Assembly (NCBI GenBank): GCA_937950105.1
Contig: CALFEM010000616.1
Span: 1-5,818, forward strand
Source of the DNA: an uncultured Alphaproteobacteria bacterium
Lineage (GTDB): Bacteria > Pseudomonadota > Alphaproteobacteria > Rhizobiales > Hyphomicrobiaceae
DNA: 5,818 nt
Reading direction: 5' to 3'
Below, piece after piece: positions 1 to 5,818 of the stretch; the stretch's first letter is position 1; each line of letters begins with the position of its first letter. The position numbers and the translations under genes are program-made. A model generated the notes under the pieces. It was not told the origin of the DNA. It did not search any database and saw only the letters and a list, made by a program, of their open reading frames with translations.

Positions 1-1
1 G

Positions 2-1435
2 AACGACGGGCGCAAGGCGCAGTCCGCTTATATCCGCCGCATGCTGCCGCTGCTGTCTGCCGACGAGCGCAAGAAGGCGGAGGCGCGGCTCGCGGTCTAC
101 ATGCGCTCCTCAGCCGCCGACAAGATGATGGCCGAGCTGCCGGCTGAAACCAGAACCGACTGGGGGCTCGTCTTCCAGCGCATCCAGCTTGCGCGGCGCA
201 AGGGCAACGACGCGGCGGCGATCAAGATGCTGCTCGAGGCACCCACCGATGCCACAAAGATCGTCAGCCCGGACGACTGGTGGGACGAGCGCCGCGCGCT
301 GGCCTACGAAGCACTCGAAAAGGGCAATGCGAAACTCGCCTACGATCTCGTCAAGGAGGCCGGGGCGCTGACCGTCAACCCGCTCAAGGAGCAGCGCTTC
401 ATGGCGGGCTGGCTCGCCATGCGCCACCTCAAGGATGTCGCCCGCGCCGAGAAGCATTTCCGCGCCATGCGCGAGGTCGCCGACGGCCCGCTGAGCCGCG
501 CCAAGGGCGACTACTGGATCGGCCGCGCCCTCGAAGCCAGGGGCCAGGACGAGGAAGCGCGCACGTTCTACAAGCGCGCATCGGGCGAGCGCGATACCTT
601 TCATGCGCTGCTCGCCCGCCAGAAACTGAAGCCCGGCGACCAGACGCTCGAGATTGCGCCGCCGGCAATGCCGACCGACGAGGAGGTTCGCACCTTCCGC
701 AGCCTCGACTCGCTCGCGGGCGCCGTCATCGCCAAGAAGGCCGGGCTCGGCGGCGACGTCATACGCCCGTTCCTCGCCAACAGCCGCACAGCGATGAAGA
801 GCGAGGCGTGGTCCGGCCTCGTCGCGCATCTCGCCGATGCCCTCGGCGACACGCAGATGTCGCTCCGCATCGCCAAGACCGCGCTCGGCGACGGCCACAA
901 CCTGTTGATCTACTCGTATCCGCTCGGCGCCTTCCCGGCCTACGAGCCGCTGCGCGATCCGCCCGAGCTCGCCATGCTGCTCGGCATCGCCCGCCAGGAG
1001 ACCGAGTTCAACATGAGCATCGTCTCGGGTGCCGGCGCGCGCGGGTTGCTGCAGGTGATGCCGATCACCGCCAAGCACGTGTGCAAGGACCACAACATCA
1101 AGTGCGATATTCCGCGTCTGCTGACCGACAAGACCTACAACACCATGATCGGCTCGGCCTACATCGGCGATCGCATGGGCGAATTCGACGGCAGCTACGT
1201 CCTGACGCTCGCGGGCTATAACGCGGGCCCGGGGCGCGCGCGGCAATGGATCCGCGAGTTCGGCGATCCGCGCAGCGGCAGAATCGACCCGATCGACTGG
1301 ATCGAGCGCATTCCGTTCGAGGAGACACGCGAGTACGTCGGCAAGGTGCTGTCGAACGTGCAGATCTATCGTGCGCGCATCGGCCAGCAGCCGGCGCTGC
1401 GCCTCACCTCCGACCTCGGGCTCGCGCAGCGTTGA
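2..1435 (+). CDS. Soluble lytic murein transglycosylase (SLT family), 5' end cut by window edge
   Basis: A periplasmic lytic transglycosylase that cleaves the MurNAc-GlcNAc glycosidic bond of peptidoglycan and leaves 1,6-anhydro-MurNAc ends. The frame is open from base 2, so the ATG at 41 is internal and the true start and signal peptide lie to the left. 477 residues are visible, where Slt70-like proteins usually have about 600-750. The first two thirds are helix-rich, with TPR-like pairs (the WWDERRALAYEALEKG stretch and the YWIGRALEARGQDEEA stretch), matching the ring-shaped superhelical domain. The C-terminal catalytic domain shows ARQETEFN with the presumed catalytic Glu at codon 998-1000, then GLLQVMP at 1043-1063 and AGYNAGPG at 1211-1234. 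These are the three hallmark SLT motifs, in order. The usual Ser after the catalytic Glu is Thr here. Two Cys (codons 1082 and 1103) lie just after the second motif. The family call is secure; I give no symbol because this group has several paralogues. Confidence 0.95.
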   Translation, partial: NDGRKAQSAYIRRMLPLLSADERKKAEARLAVYMRSSAADKMMAELPAETRTDWGLVFQRIQLARRKGNDAAAIKMLLEAPTDATKIVSPDDWWDERRALAYEALEKGNAKLAYDLVKEAGALTVNPLKEQRFMAGWLAMRHLKDVARAEKHFRAMREVADGPLSRAKGDYWIGRALEARGQDEEARTFYKRASGERDTFHALLARQKLKPGDQTLEIAPPAMPTDEEVRTFRSLDSLAGAVIAKKAGLGGDVIRPFLANSRTAMKSEAWSGLVAHLADALGDTQMSLRIAKTALGDGHNLLIYSYPLGAFPAYEPLRDPPELAMLLGIARQETEFNMSIVSGAGARGLLQVMPITAKHVCKDHNIKCDIPRLLTDKTYNTMIGSAYIGDRMGEFDGSYVLTLAGYNAGPGRARQWIREFGDPRSGRIDPIDWIERIPFEETREYVGKVLSNVQIYRARIGQQPALRLTSDLGLAQR

Positions 1436-1515
1436 GGCGATTCGGATTGGGCGCGTGCAAAGCCGTGCACGAGTGCGACCATCAGGCGATTTGCGGTGGA
1501 CGGCGGCCCTTTGGC

Positions 1516-1534
1516 GGTGGCAACCATAGCCACC
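1516..1534. repeat. 6-bp inverted repeat just upstream of the hydrolase RBS
   Basis: GGTGGC (1516-1521) and GCCACC (1529-1534) are perfect reverse complements around a 7-nt loop (AACCATA). The repeat ends 5 nt before the Shine-Dalgarno sequence of the hydrolase. It could be an operator half-site pair or a small 5'-UTR hairpin affecting ribosome access. A 6-bp match is common by chance in DNA this GC-rich, so I record the structure and infer no function. Confidence 0.35.
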
Positions 1535-1539
1535 AACGC

Positions 1540-1545
1540 AGGGGG
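1540..1545 (+). promoter_or_regulatory. Ribosome binding site of the alpha/beta hydrolase
   Basis: AGGGGG at 1540-1545 lies 5 nt before the ATG at 1551. It is the strongest purine-rich Shine-Dalgarno match near this gene. It favours the ATG at 1551 over the internal Met16 codon at 1596, which lies closer to where the conserved domain begins. Confidence 0.7.
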
Positions 1546-1550
1546 ACGGC

Positions 1551-2501
1551 ATGGGCAGGAACGGCAGCGGACAGTCGGCGAACGCCTTCGAGGAAATGCG
1601 CGTCACCGTGCGCGACGGCCTGCAGCTCTACGCGCGCCACTATGCGTCGCGGGAGCCGGCGCCGCACCGCCGCCCGGTACTCTGCCTCGGCGGGTTGACC
1701 CGCAACAGCCGCGATTTCCACACGCTGGCGACCGCGCTTTCGCAGCATCCCGACACACCGCGCGACGTCTACACCCTCGACAAGCGCGGGCGCGGACTCT
1801 CCGATCACGACAGCGACTGGCGCAACTATTCCGTGCCGACGGAAATGCTCGACGCGCTCGATTTCCTGACCAGCCGCGATCTCGCCGACGTCGCCCTCGT
1901 CGGCACCTCGCGCGGCGGCATCATCGCCATGGTGATGGCAGCGGCGCAACCGTCGGCCCTCGGTGCCGTGGTTCTGAACGACATCGGCCCGGTGATCGAT
2001 CAGGCCGGTCTGATCCGCATCGCCAGCTACGTCGGCAAGACGCCGGCGCCGTCGAGCTGGGCGGACGCGGCCCGGATCGTCCGCGACATCAATGCGCGGC
2101 AGTTCCCGCACCTGACCGACGACGATTGGATGAAGGTGGCGCGCCAGATCTTCAACGAGAAGAACGGCCGCCCCGTCCCCGGCTACGACCCGCAGGTGGC
2201 GCGCTCGCTCTCCGTGCTCGACGGCCCGATGCCGGAGCTGTGGCCGCAGTTCGCGGCGCTGGAGCGCGTGCCGGTTATGGTGTTGCGCGGTGCCAACTCC
2301 GACCTCCTGTCGGCGGCGACGGTCGAGGAGATGCAGCGTCGCCATCCCGCGTTGCAGGCCTTCACGGTCGCCGACGAGGGCCACGCACCGTGGCTCAACG
2401 ATGCGGCAACGACGGGCGCCATCGCCGACTTCCTGGCCGCGAGCGACGCGACCTGGGGGGCAGCACCGGCGACGCCGGCACCGGCGCAGATGGCGAGCTG
2501 A
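1551..2501 (+). CDS. Alpha/beta hydrolase fold protein, substrate unknown
   Basis: A 316-residue single-domain alpha/beta hydrolase with no signal peptide or membrane segment, so probably cytoplasmic. The fold starts at about residue 18 (VTVRDGLQLYARHY). The oxyanion-hole strand GGLTRNSRDF is at 47-56 and the DKRGRGLSD turn, typical of the family, at 77-85. The nucleophile elbow GTSRGG places the catalytic Ser at 120 (codon 1908-1910). The likely acid is Asp251 in RGANSDLLS and the likely base His278 in GHAPWL, so the triad looks complete. A cap-like helical insert occupies roughly 145-235. The last 15 or so residues are Ala/Pro-rich and probably disordered. The start is set by a strong Shine-Dalgarno sequence. 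The family includes esterases, lactonases, C-C hydrolases and dehalogenases; sequence alone does not choose between them. I recall close relatives of similar length in Bradyrhizobium-type genomes, annotated only as alpha/beta hydrolase. Confidence 0.92.
   Translation: MGRNGSGQSANAFEEMRVTVRDGLQLYARHYASREPAPHRRPVLCLGGLTRNSRDFHTLATALSQHPDTPRDVYTLDKRGRGLSDHDSDWRNYSVPTEMLDALDFLTSRDLADVALVGTSRGGIIAMVMAAAQPSALGAVVLNDIGPVIDQAGLIRIASYVGKTPAPSSWADAARIVRDINARQFPHLTDDDWMKVARQIFNEKNGRPVPGYDPQVARSLSVLDGPMPELWPQFAALERVPVMVLRGANSDLLSAATVEEMQRRHPALQAFTVADEGHAPWLNDAATTGAIADFLAASDATWGAAPATPAPAQMAS
2466..2478. repeat. Short GC hairpin in the 3' end of the hydrolase gene
   Basis: CCGGC (2466-2470) and GCCGG (2474-2478) flank GAC, and CCGGCGC repeats part of the unit just downstream (2481-2487). 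The region encodes the Ala/Pro-rich tail, so the repeated codons may explain the symmetry. There is no following T-run, so I do not call it a terminator. Confidence 0.3.
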
Positions 2502-2592
2502 CGCCAGCAGGCGCGGCGCGATGGCCTAAGGTCCATGGATCGGCGGAGCTGAATTCGCTAGGCTTGCAGCGACGAAGCTTGCCGAGGCGCGC
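2502..2592. other. Intergenic gap between hydrolase and oxidoreductase genes
   Basis: 91 nt without a gene. It contains CGCC-AGCA-GGCG (2502-2513, a 4-bp stem), the 8-bp palindrome TCCATGGA (2532-2539), and a direct repeat of GCTTGC (2562-2567 and 2578-2583, 16 nt apart). None is strong enough to be called a terminator, promoter or operator. Same-strand orientation and the short gap allow, but do not prove, co-transcription of the two genes. Confidence 0.55.
2584..2587 (+). promoter_or_regulatory. Probable ribosome binding site of the FAD oxidoreductase
   Basis: GAGG lies 5 nt before the ATG at 2593. It is a short but correctly placed Shine-Dalgarno match, and the Rossmann beta-strand begins within 10 residues of that ATG, which supports this start. 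Confidence 0.55.
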
Positions 2593-3720
2593 ATGAGCAG
2601 CGATGTCGAGACGGTGGTGATCGGCGCCGGAGTCGTCGGCCTCGCCATCGCCGCCGAACTCGCCGCAGGCGGGCAAGACGTCCTCGTCGTCGAACGGCAC
2701 GCGCGGCCCGGTACAGAAACCTCGTCGCGCAATTCGGAGGTCATCCACGCCGGCCTCTATTATCCGCCGGGCAGCCTCAAGGCTCGCCTGTGCGTCGAAG
2801 GGCGCGAACTGTTGTACCGTTACGCCGCCGACAGCGGGATCGCAGCGCCGCGCATCGGCAAGCTGCTGGTCGCCAGCACCCCGGCCGAGATCACCAAGCT
2901 CGAGTCGATCGCCGCGACGGCGGCCGCGAACGGTGTCTGCAATCTCGTCCGCCTCGATGCCGCCGGCGTGCATGCCCTCGAGCCCGAGGTGCGCGCTGTC
3001 GCCGGCCTGCTGTCGCCCTCGACCGGCATCGTCGACAGCCACGGCTTGATGATGGCGCTCGAAGGCCGCTTGCAGGCACACGGCGGCGGAACCGCGCTGC
3101 AGACCGAAGTGCGCACGATCGCTCACGATGCCGCCCGCGACATCTTCTCGCTGAACCTCGCGAGCGCGGGCAGCGAGACCGCGATCACCTCACGCCGTCT
3201 CGTCATCGCGGCCGGATTGCACGCGACCCGCCTCGCGCGGCGCCTCACGCCGCAGCGGGTCGGTTATGCCGTGCCACAGACTTACTACGCCAAGGGTCAC
3301 TACTTCAGCCTCGCGCGGCGCGCCCCCTTTTCGCGTCTGGTCTATCCGATGCCGGCCGGTGGCGGGCTCGGCGTGCACCTGACGCTCGACACGGCCGGTA
3401 ACGCGCGGTTCGGTCCCGACATCGAATGGACCGATCGCCTCGATTACGGCTTCGACGACATGAAAGCACGCAAAGAGCGCTTCGAGGCCGCGATCAGGCT
3501 GTGGTGGCCGGACTTGCCTGCGGACGCGCTGGTGCCAGGCATGACGGGCATCCGCCCGAAGCTGACACGCGACGGCGGCGTGCAGGCGGACTTCGCCATC
3601 CACAGTAAGGCGGATCACGGCATCCCCGGTCTGGTCGCGCTCTACGGCATCGAGAGCCCCGGCCTCACGTCGTCGCTCGCCATTGCCCGCCACGTCGGCA
3701 ACTTGCTCGACGAGCGTTGA
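2593..3720 (+). CDS. FAD-dependent oxidoreductase, L-2-hydroxyglutarate oxidase-like (DAO superfamily)
   Basis: A 375-residue flavoprotein of the D-amino-acid oxidase/glycerol-3-phosphate oxidase fold. The FAD-binding Rossmann motif GAGVVG is at residues 11-16, with the ribose-binding acidic residue at Glu34. Residues 44-67 (SSRNSEVIHAGLYY, then PGSLKARLC) closely resemble the block of L-2-hydroxyglutarate dehydrogenases around the conserved HNSGVIHxGxYY. The C-terminus has GIRPKL (319-324) and GIESPGLTSSLAIA (352-365), matching the family's second flavin-contacting segment. LhgO-type enzymes oxidise L-2-hydroxyglutarate to 2-oxoglutarate and pass electrons to quinone or oxygen. This protein is somewhat shorter than E. 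coli LhgO (about 420 residues) and has Glu49 where L2HGDH proteins usually have Gly, so the substrate may differ. I therefore give no symbol. No signal peptide or transmembrane helix is evident. The superfamily is certain; the substrate is inferred. Confidence 0.9.
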   Translation: MSSDVETVVIGAGVVGLAIAAELAAGGQDVLVVERHARPGTETSSRNSEVIHAGLYYPPGSLKARLCVEGRELLYRYAADSGIAAPRIGKLLVASTPAEITKLESIAATAAANGVCNLVRLDAAGVHALEPEVRAVAGLLSPSTGIVDSHGLMMALEGRLQAHGGGTALQTEVRTIAHDAARDIFSLNLASAGSETAITSRRLVIAAGLHATRLARRLTPQRVGYAVPQTYYAKGHYFSLARRAPFSRLVYPMPAGGGLGVHLTLDTAGNARFGPDIEWTDRLDYGFDDMKARKERFEAAIRLWWPDLPADALVPGMTGIRPKLTRDGGVQADFAIHSKADHGIPGLVALYGIESPGLTSSLAIARHVGNLLDER

Positions 3721-3740
3721 GCCGAACTCAGCGCTTGTCG
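3708..3740. terminator. Stop-spanning inverted repeat between convergent genes, possible bidirectional terminator
   Basis: The left arm (3708-3721) and right arm (3727-3740) surround a 5-nt loop (CCGAA). In rightward RNA all 14 positions pair, 12 Watson-Crick and 2 G-U (3712/3736 and 3717/3731). In leftward RNA those two become A-C mismatches, leaving 12 pairs. The stem contains the TGA of the oxidoreductase and the TGA of aapM. No T-run follows on either side, so it is not a classical intrinsic terminator. It is the only strong structure in the only place where transcription from the two sides could be ended, so a termination or 3'-end-protecting role is a reasonable inference. Confidence 0.5.
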
Positions 3741-4867
3741 GCGGCACCGAGGCGGCGCTCCATCCATTGCGAATAGCGTGACATGCCGAAGCAGAAGATC
3801 CAGAACACGAAGCCCGCGAACACGTAGCCTGTCGCCGGCGTCGAAGGCGAGAACCACGTGGCGTCTGACGAGATCGCCTGCTGCACGATGCCGAGCAGAT
3901 CGAACAGGCCGATGATGAGCACGAGGCTCGTATCCTTGAACAGCGCGATCGACGAGTTGACGATGCCGGGGATGACCAGCTTCAGCGCCTGCGGCAGCAC
4001 GATCAGGCTCATCTTCTGCGGATAGGAAAGTCCGAGCGCATCGGCCGCCTCGTACTGGCCGCGTGGAATCGCCTGCAGGCCACCGCGGATCACCTCGGCC
4101 AGATAGGCGCCAGAGAACAGCGCCACGCCGATGAGCGCGCGCAGCAGCTTGTCGAAGGTGACCCCCTCGGGCAGGAACAGCGGCAGCATCACCGAGGCCA
4201 TGAACAGCATGGTGATGAGCGGCACGCCGCGCACCAGCTCGATGAACCCGATCGAGGCCCAGCGCACGAACGGCAAACGCGAACGCCGCCCCAGCGCCAG
4301 CAGCACGCCGATCGGGAACGACGCGACGATGCCGACGATGGCGACGACAAGTGTCACGAACAGGCCGCCCCAGCGCTCCGTCTCGACGATCGGCAGTCCG
4401 AGCCAGAGAGCCCCGGTCAGCAGATAAAAGGCGATGACGGGGAAGATCACGAAGGTGAACAACGCGAACAGGCCCTTGCGCGGCACGCTCGGAATCATCA
4501 AGCCGCCGAGGCCGATCGCCGCGAGCAGGAAGGTCAGGTTGACGCGCCAACGCTCGTCGACGGGATAGCGGCCGTAGATGAAGGTATCGAGCTTGTGCGT
4601 AATGAACGGCCAGCAGGCGCCGGTGCCGGGGGCCGAACAGGCGGTGCCGTCGCTGCCGGTGAAGACCGCGCGCACAATCGCCCAGTCGACAATGCCGGCG
4701 ACGACCTTCCACGTGATCCACAGGCCGAGCAGCGTCAGCAGCGTGTTCGGGATCGACGAGAACAGGTTCTTGCGCGCCCATGCCACCGGGCCGACACCGG
4801 AGGGCGGACGCTCGGCAGGGACGTTGTTGCCGGAACTGGGGATCGAGGTGGCGGATGCGTTTGCCAT
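3728..4867 (-). CDS. aapM: General L-amino-acid ABC transporter permease AapM/BztC type
   Basis: A 379-residue inner-membrane permease, one half of the channel of the Aap/Bzt polar-amino-acid importer (HAAT family). The N-terminus (1-40) is hydrophilic and cytoplasmic. A first hydrophobic segment lies at about 43-60, followed by a periplasmic loop with GTGACWPFI (81-89), characteristic of AapM/YhdY proteins. Further membrane segments lie at about 111-125, 133-158, 169-193, 206-232, 245-257, 298-320 and 345-365. The EAA loop that docks the ATPase is EAADALG with LP at its end (273-292, bases 3992-4051). The start ATG (4865-4867) comes 3 nt after the aapQ stop, so the two are almost certainly translated from one message. 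In the classical aapJQMP operon the ATPase gene follows; here the next gene is the convergent oxidoreductase. AapM rather than AapQ is chosen from the position, the long N-terminus and the GACW loop. Confidence 0.9.
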   Translation of the reverse strand: MANASATSIPSSGNNVPAERPPSGVGPVAWARKNLFSSIPNTLLTLLGLWITWKVVAGIVDWAIVRAVFTGSDGTACSAPGTGACWPFITHKLDTFIYGRYPVDERWRVNLTFLLAAIGLGGLMIPSVPRKGLFALFTFVIFPVIAFYLLTGALWLGLPIVETERWGGLFVTLVVAIVGIVASFPIGVLLALGRRSRLPFVRWASIGFIELVRGVPLITMLFMASVMLPLFLPEGVTFDKLLRALIGVALFSGAYLAEVIRGGLQAIPRGQYEAADALGLSYPQKMSLIVLPQALKLVIPGIVNSSIALFKDTSLVLIIGLFDLLGIVQQAISSDATWFSPSTPATGYVFAGFVFWIFCFGMSRYSQWMERRLGAADKR

Positions 4868-4870
4868 GGT

Positions 4871-5818
4871 TCAGCGCTCCACCAGCGCCATGCGCGTGTT
4901 GAAGACGTTCATGGCGAACGACGTGGTGAGCGAAACGACGAGATAGACGGCCATGGTGATGGTGATCACCTCGATCGCCTGGTTGGTCTGGTTGAGCACG
5001 GTGCCGGAGAACACCGAGACGAGATCGGGATAGCCGATCGCGACGGCGAGCGAGGAGTTCTTGGTGAGGTTCAGATACTGGTTGGTCAACGGCGGGATGA
5101 TGATGCGCAGGGCCTGCGGCAGGACGACGAGGCGCATCGACTGGCCGGCCGAGAGACCGAGAGCCGCGGCCGCTTCCTTCTGCCCTTTCGGGACGCCCAT
5201 GATACCGCTGCGCACGATCTCGGCGATGAAGGCGGCCGTGTAGAGCGTGAGGCCGACCAGCAGCGCTACGAACTCCGGCAGCAGCGTCACGCCGCCGGCG
5301 ATGTTGAAACGGCCGAGCTGCGGTACATCGAACGAAACAGGACTGCCAGCGGCGAAGAAGGCGAGCAACGGCAGCAGGACGAGCAGGGCGAGCGACGCCA
5401 GCACCGCCGGGAACTGCTTGCCCGTGGCGATGCGCCGCCTGCGCGCCCACCACACGAGCGCCACCACCAGCGCGAGGGCGACCGGCACCGACCACACCAC
5501 GAGGCCGATGCCATCGCCCCACGTCGGCTTCGGCACGGTGAGGCCGCGCACGTTGAGGAAACTCGCCAGCGGTAGCGCGATGCTGTCGCGCGGTTGCGGC
5601 AGACCCTTCAGTACCGCGAAGTAGATCGCGAACAGCATCAACAATGGCGGGATATTGCGGATCACTTCGACGTAGACGGTCGCCAGCCGCGCGATCAGCC
5701 AGTTCGAGGACAATCGCGCGATGCCGACGACGAAGCCGATCAGGGTTGCCAGCACGATGCCGAGCCCGGCAACCAGCAGCGTGTTGAGCAGCCCGACCCA
5801 GAAGGCGCGGGCGTAGCT
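4871..5818 (-). CDS. aapQ: General L-amino-acid ABC transporter permease AapQ/BztB type, 5' end cut by window edge
   Basis: The C-terminal 315 residues of an inner-membrane permease; family members have about 390-400. The frame is open to base 5818, and the codons before the GTG at 5755 encode FWVGLLNTLLVAGLGIV, the usual start of the permease core, so that GTG is not the start. NIPPLLMLFAIYF follows the first membrane helices. A long periplasmic/membrane insert then carries two more hydrophobic stretches split by a WWARRRR basic turn, and FNIAGG leads back into the core. The EAA loop (EAAAALG to LP) is at 5117-5176. The protein pairs with AapM, and the two EAA regions are visibly similar even at DNA level, as expected for old paralogues. 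The binding protein gene aapJ would be expected just beyond the right edge. Likely substrates are polar L-amino acids such as Glu, Asp, Gln and Asn; this comes from the family and is not read from the sequence. Confidence 0.92.
   Translation of the reverse strand, partial: SYARAFWVGLLNTLLVAGLGIVLATLIGFVVGIARLSSNWLIARLATVYVEVIRNIPPLLMLFAIYFAVLKGLPQPRDSIALPLASFLNVRGLTVPKPTWGDGIGLVVWSVPVALALVVALVWWARRRRIATGKQFPAVLASLALLVLLPLLAFFAAGSPVSFDVPQLGRFNIAGGVTLLPEFVALLVGLTLYTAAFIAEIVRSGIMGVPKGQKEAAAALGLSAGQSMRLVVLPQALRIIIPPLTNQYLNLTKNSSLAVAIGYPDLVSVFSGTVLNQTNQAIEVITITMAVYLVVSLTTSFAMNVFNTRMALVER
4877..4883 (-). promoter_or_regulatory. Ribosome binding site of aapM inside the end of aapQ
   Basis: On the minus strand GGTGGAG reads from 4883 to 4877, 9 nt before the aapM ATG. 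It lies within the last codons of aapQ, as expected for coupled or closely successive translation of the two permeases. Confidence 0.6.

Larger units (their letters stand above)
1436..1550. other. Intergenic gap between transglycosylase and hydrolase genes
   Basis: A 115-nt non-coding gap. It holds a weak hairpin without a T-run (1454-1471), a 6-bp inverted repeat (1516-1534) and the ribosome binding site of the next gene (1540-1545). I looked for paired -35/-10 boxes at 16-18 nt spacing and found no convincing promoter. No strong intrinsic terminator is visible either, so it remains open whether the hydrolase has its own promoter or is read through from the transglycosylase. Confidence 0.6.

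Noticed and set aside
41..43. ATG as the start of the transglycosylase
   Set aside because: The frame is open upstream to base 2, no signal peptide follows this ATG, and the protein would be too short for the family.
1454..1471. Hairpin CGTGCA/TGCACG as terminator of the transglycosylase gene
   Set aside because: The stem is only 6 bp with a 6-nt loop and no T-run follows, so support is too weak to call a terminator.
110..1606. Long open frame of 498 codons on the minus strand opposite the transglycosylase
   Set aside because: It lies antisense to a gene with all SLT motifs. Its translation is rich in Arg, Ala and Val with no recognisable domain, as expected for a shadow frame in high-GC DNA.
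1482..2384. Open frame of 300 codons on the minus strand opposite the hydrolase
   Set aside because: Antisense to a gene with an intact catalytic triad; no ribosome binding site or domain recognised.
2532..2539. Palindrome TCCATGGA as an operator upstream of the oxidoreductase
   Set aside because: An isolated 8-bp palindrome with no associated promoter or known regulator; easily due to chance.
3642..5522. Open frame of 626 codons on the minus strand in another frame across both permeases
   Set aside because: It overlaps two well-supported permease genes that carry correct EAA motifs. Its product is Arg/Ala-rich without hydrophobic helices or a known fold, and its length is explained by the scarcity of A/T-rich stop codons.
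4595..5575. Open frame of 326 codons on the plus strand opposite the permease genes
   Set aside because: Antisense shadow with very biased composition (Arg, Asp, Glu, His) and no motif.
5753..5755. GTG as the start of the right-hand permease
   Set aside because: The frame stays open to the edge, and the upstream codons encode the conserved FWVGLLNTLLVAGLGIV segment, so the gene begins outside the window.

Overview
The window looks like ordinary chromosomal DNA from a high-GC alphaproteobacterium, most likely in the Hyphomicrobiales (Bradyrhizobium, Rhodopseudomonas or Xanthobacteraceae-like). I infer this from the strong G/C bias at third codon positions, from protein wording that I recall from that group (the C-terminal half of the lytic transglycosylase and the alpha/beta hydrolase), and from the Aap/Bzt-type amino-acid permease pair. 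This is recognition from memory, not a database result. Coding density is very high, and I see no tRNA, rRNA, CRISPR array, insertion sequence, phage gene or attachment site.

Layout. Three genes read rightward: the 3' part of a soluble lytic murein transglycosylase (cut by the left edge, stop at 1435), an alpha/beta hydrolase (1551-2501), and an FAD-dependent oxidoreductase related to L-2-hydroxyglutarate oxidase (2593-3720). Two genes read leftward from the right edge: an AapQ-type permease (cut by the edge, stop at 4871) followed after 3 nt by an AapM-type permease (4867-3728). The two blocks converge. The stop codons of the oxidoreductase and aapM are separated by only 7 nt and sit inside one 14-bp imperfect inverted repeat, the most distinctive non-coding structure here.

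How the genes work together. AapQ and AapM would form the heterodimeric membrane channel of a general L-amino-acid ABC importer. Its binding protein (AapJ) would be expected upstream, beyond the right edge. The ATPase (AapP), which normally follows aapM, is not in that place. The transglycosylase remodels periplasmic peptidoglycan. The hydrolase has an intact catalytic triad and unknown substrate. The oxidoreductase probably oxidises a 2-hydroxy acid or similar small substrate. The rightward genes have no obvious shared pathway and may simply be neighbours.

I did not find a convincing undescribed system. The observations worth a second look are the stop-spanning hairpin, the missing aapP position, and the uncertain substrates of the hydrolase and oxidoreductase.
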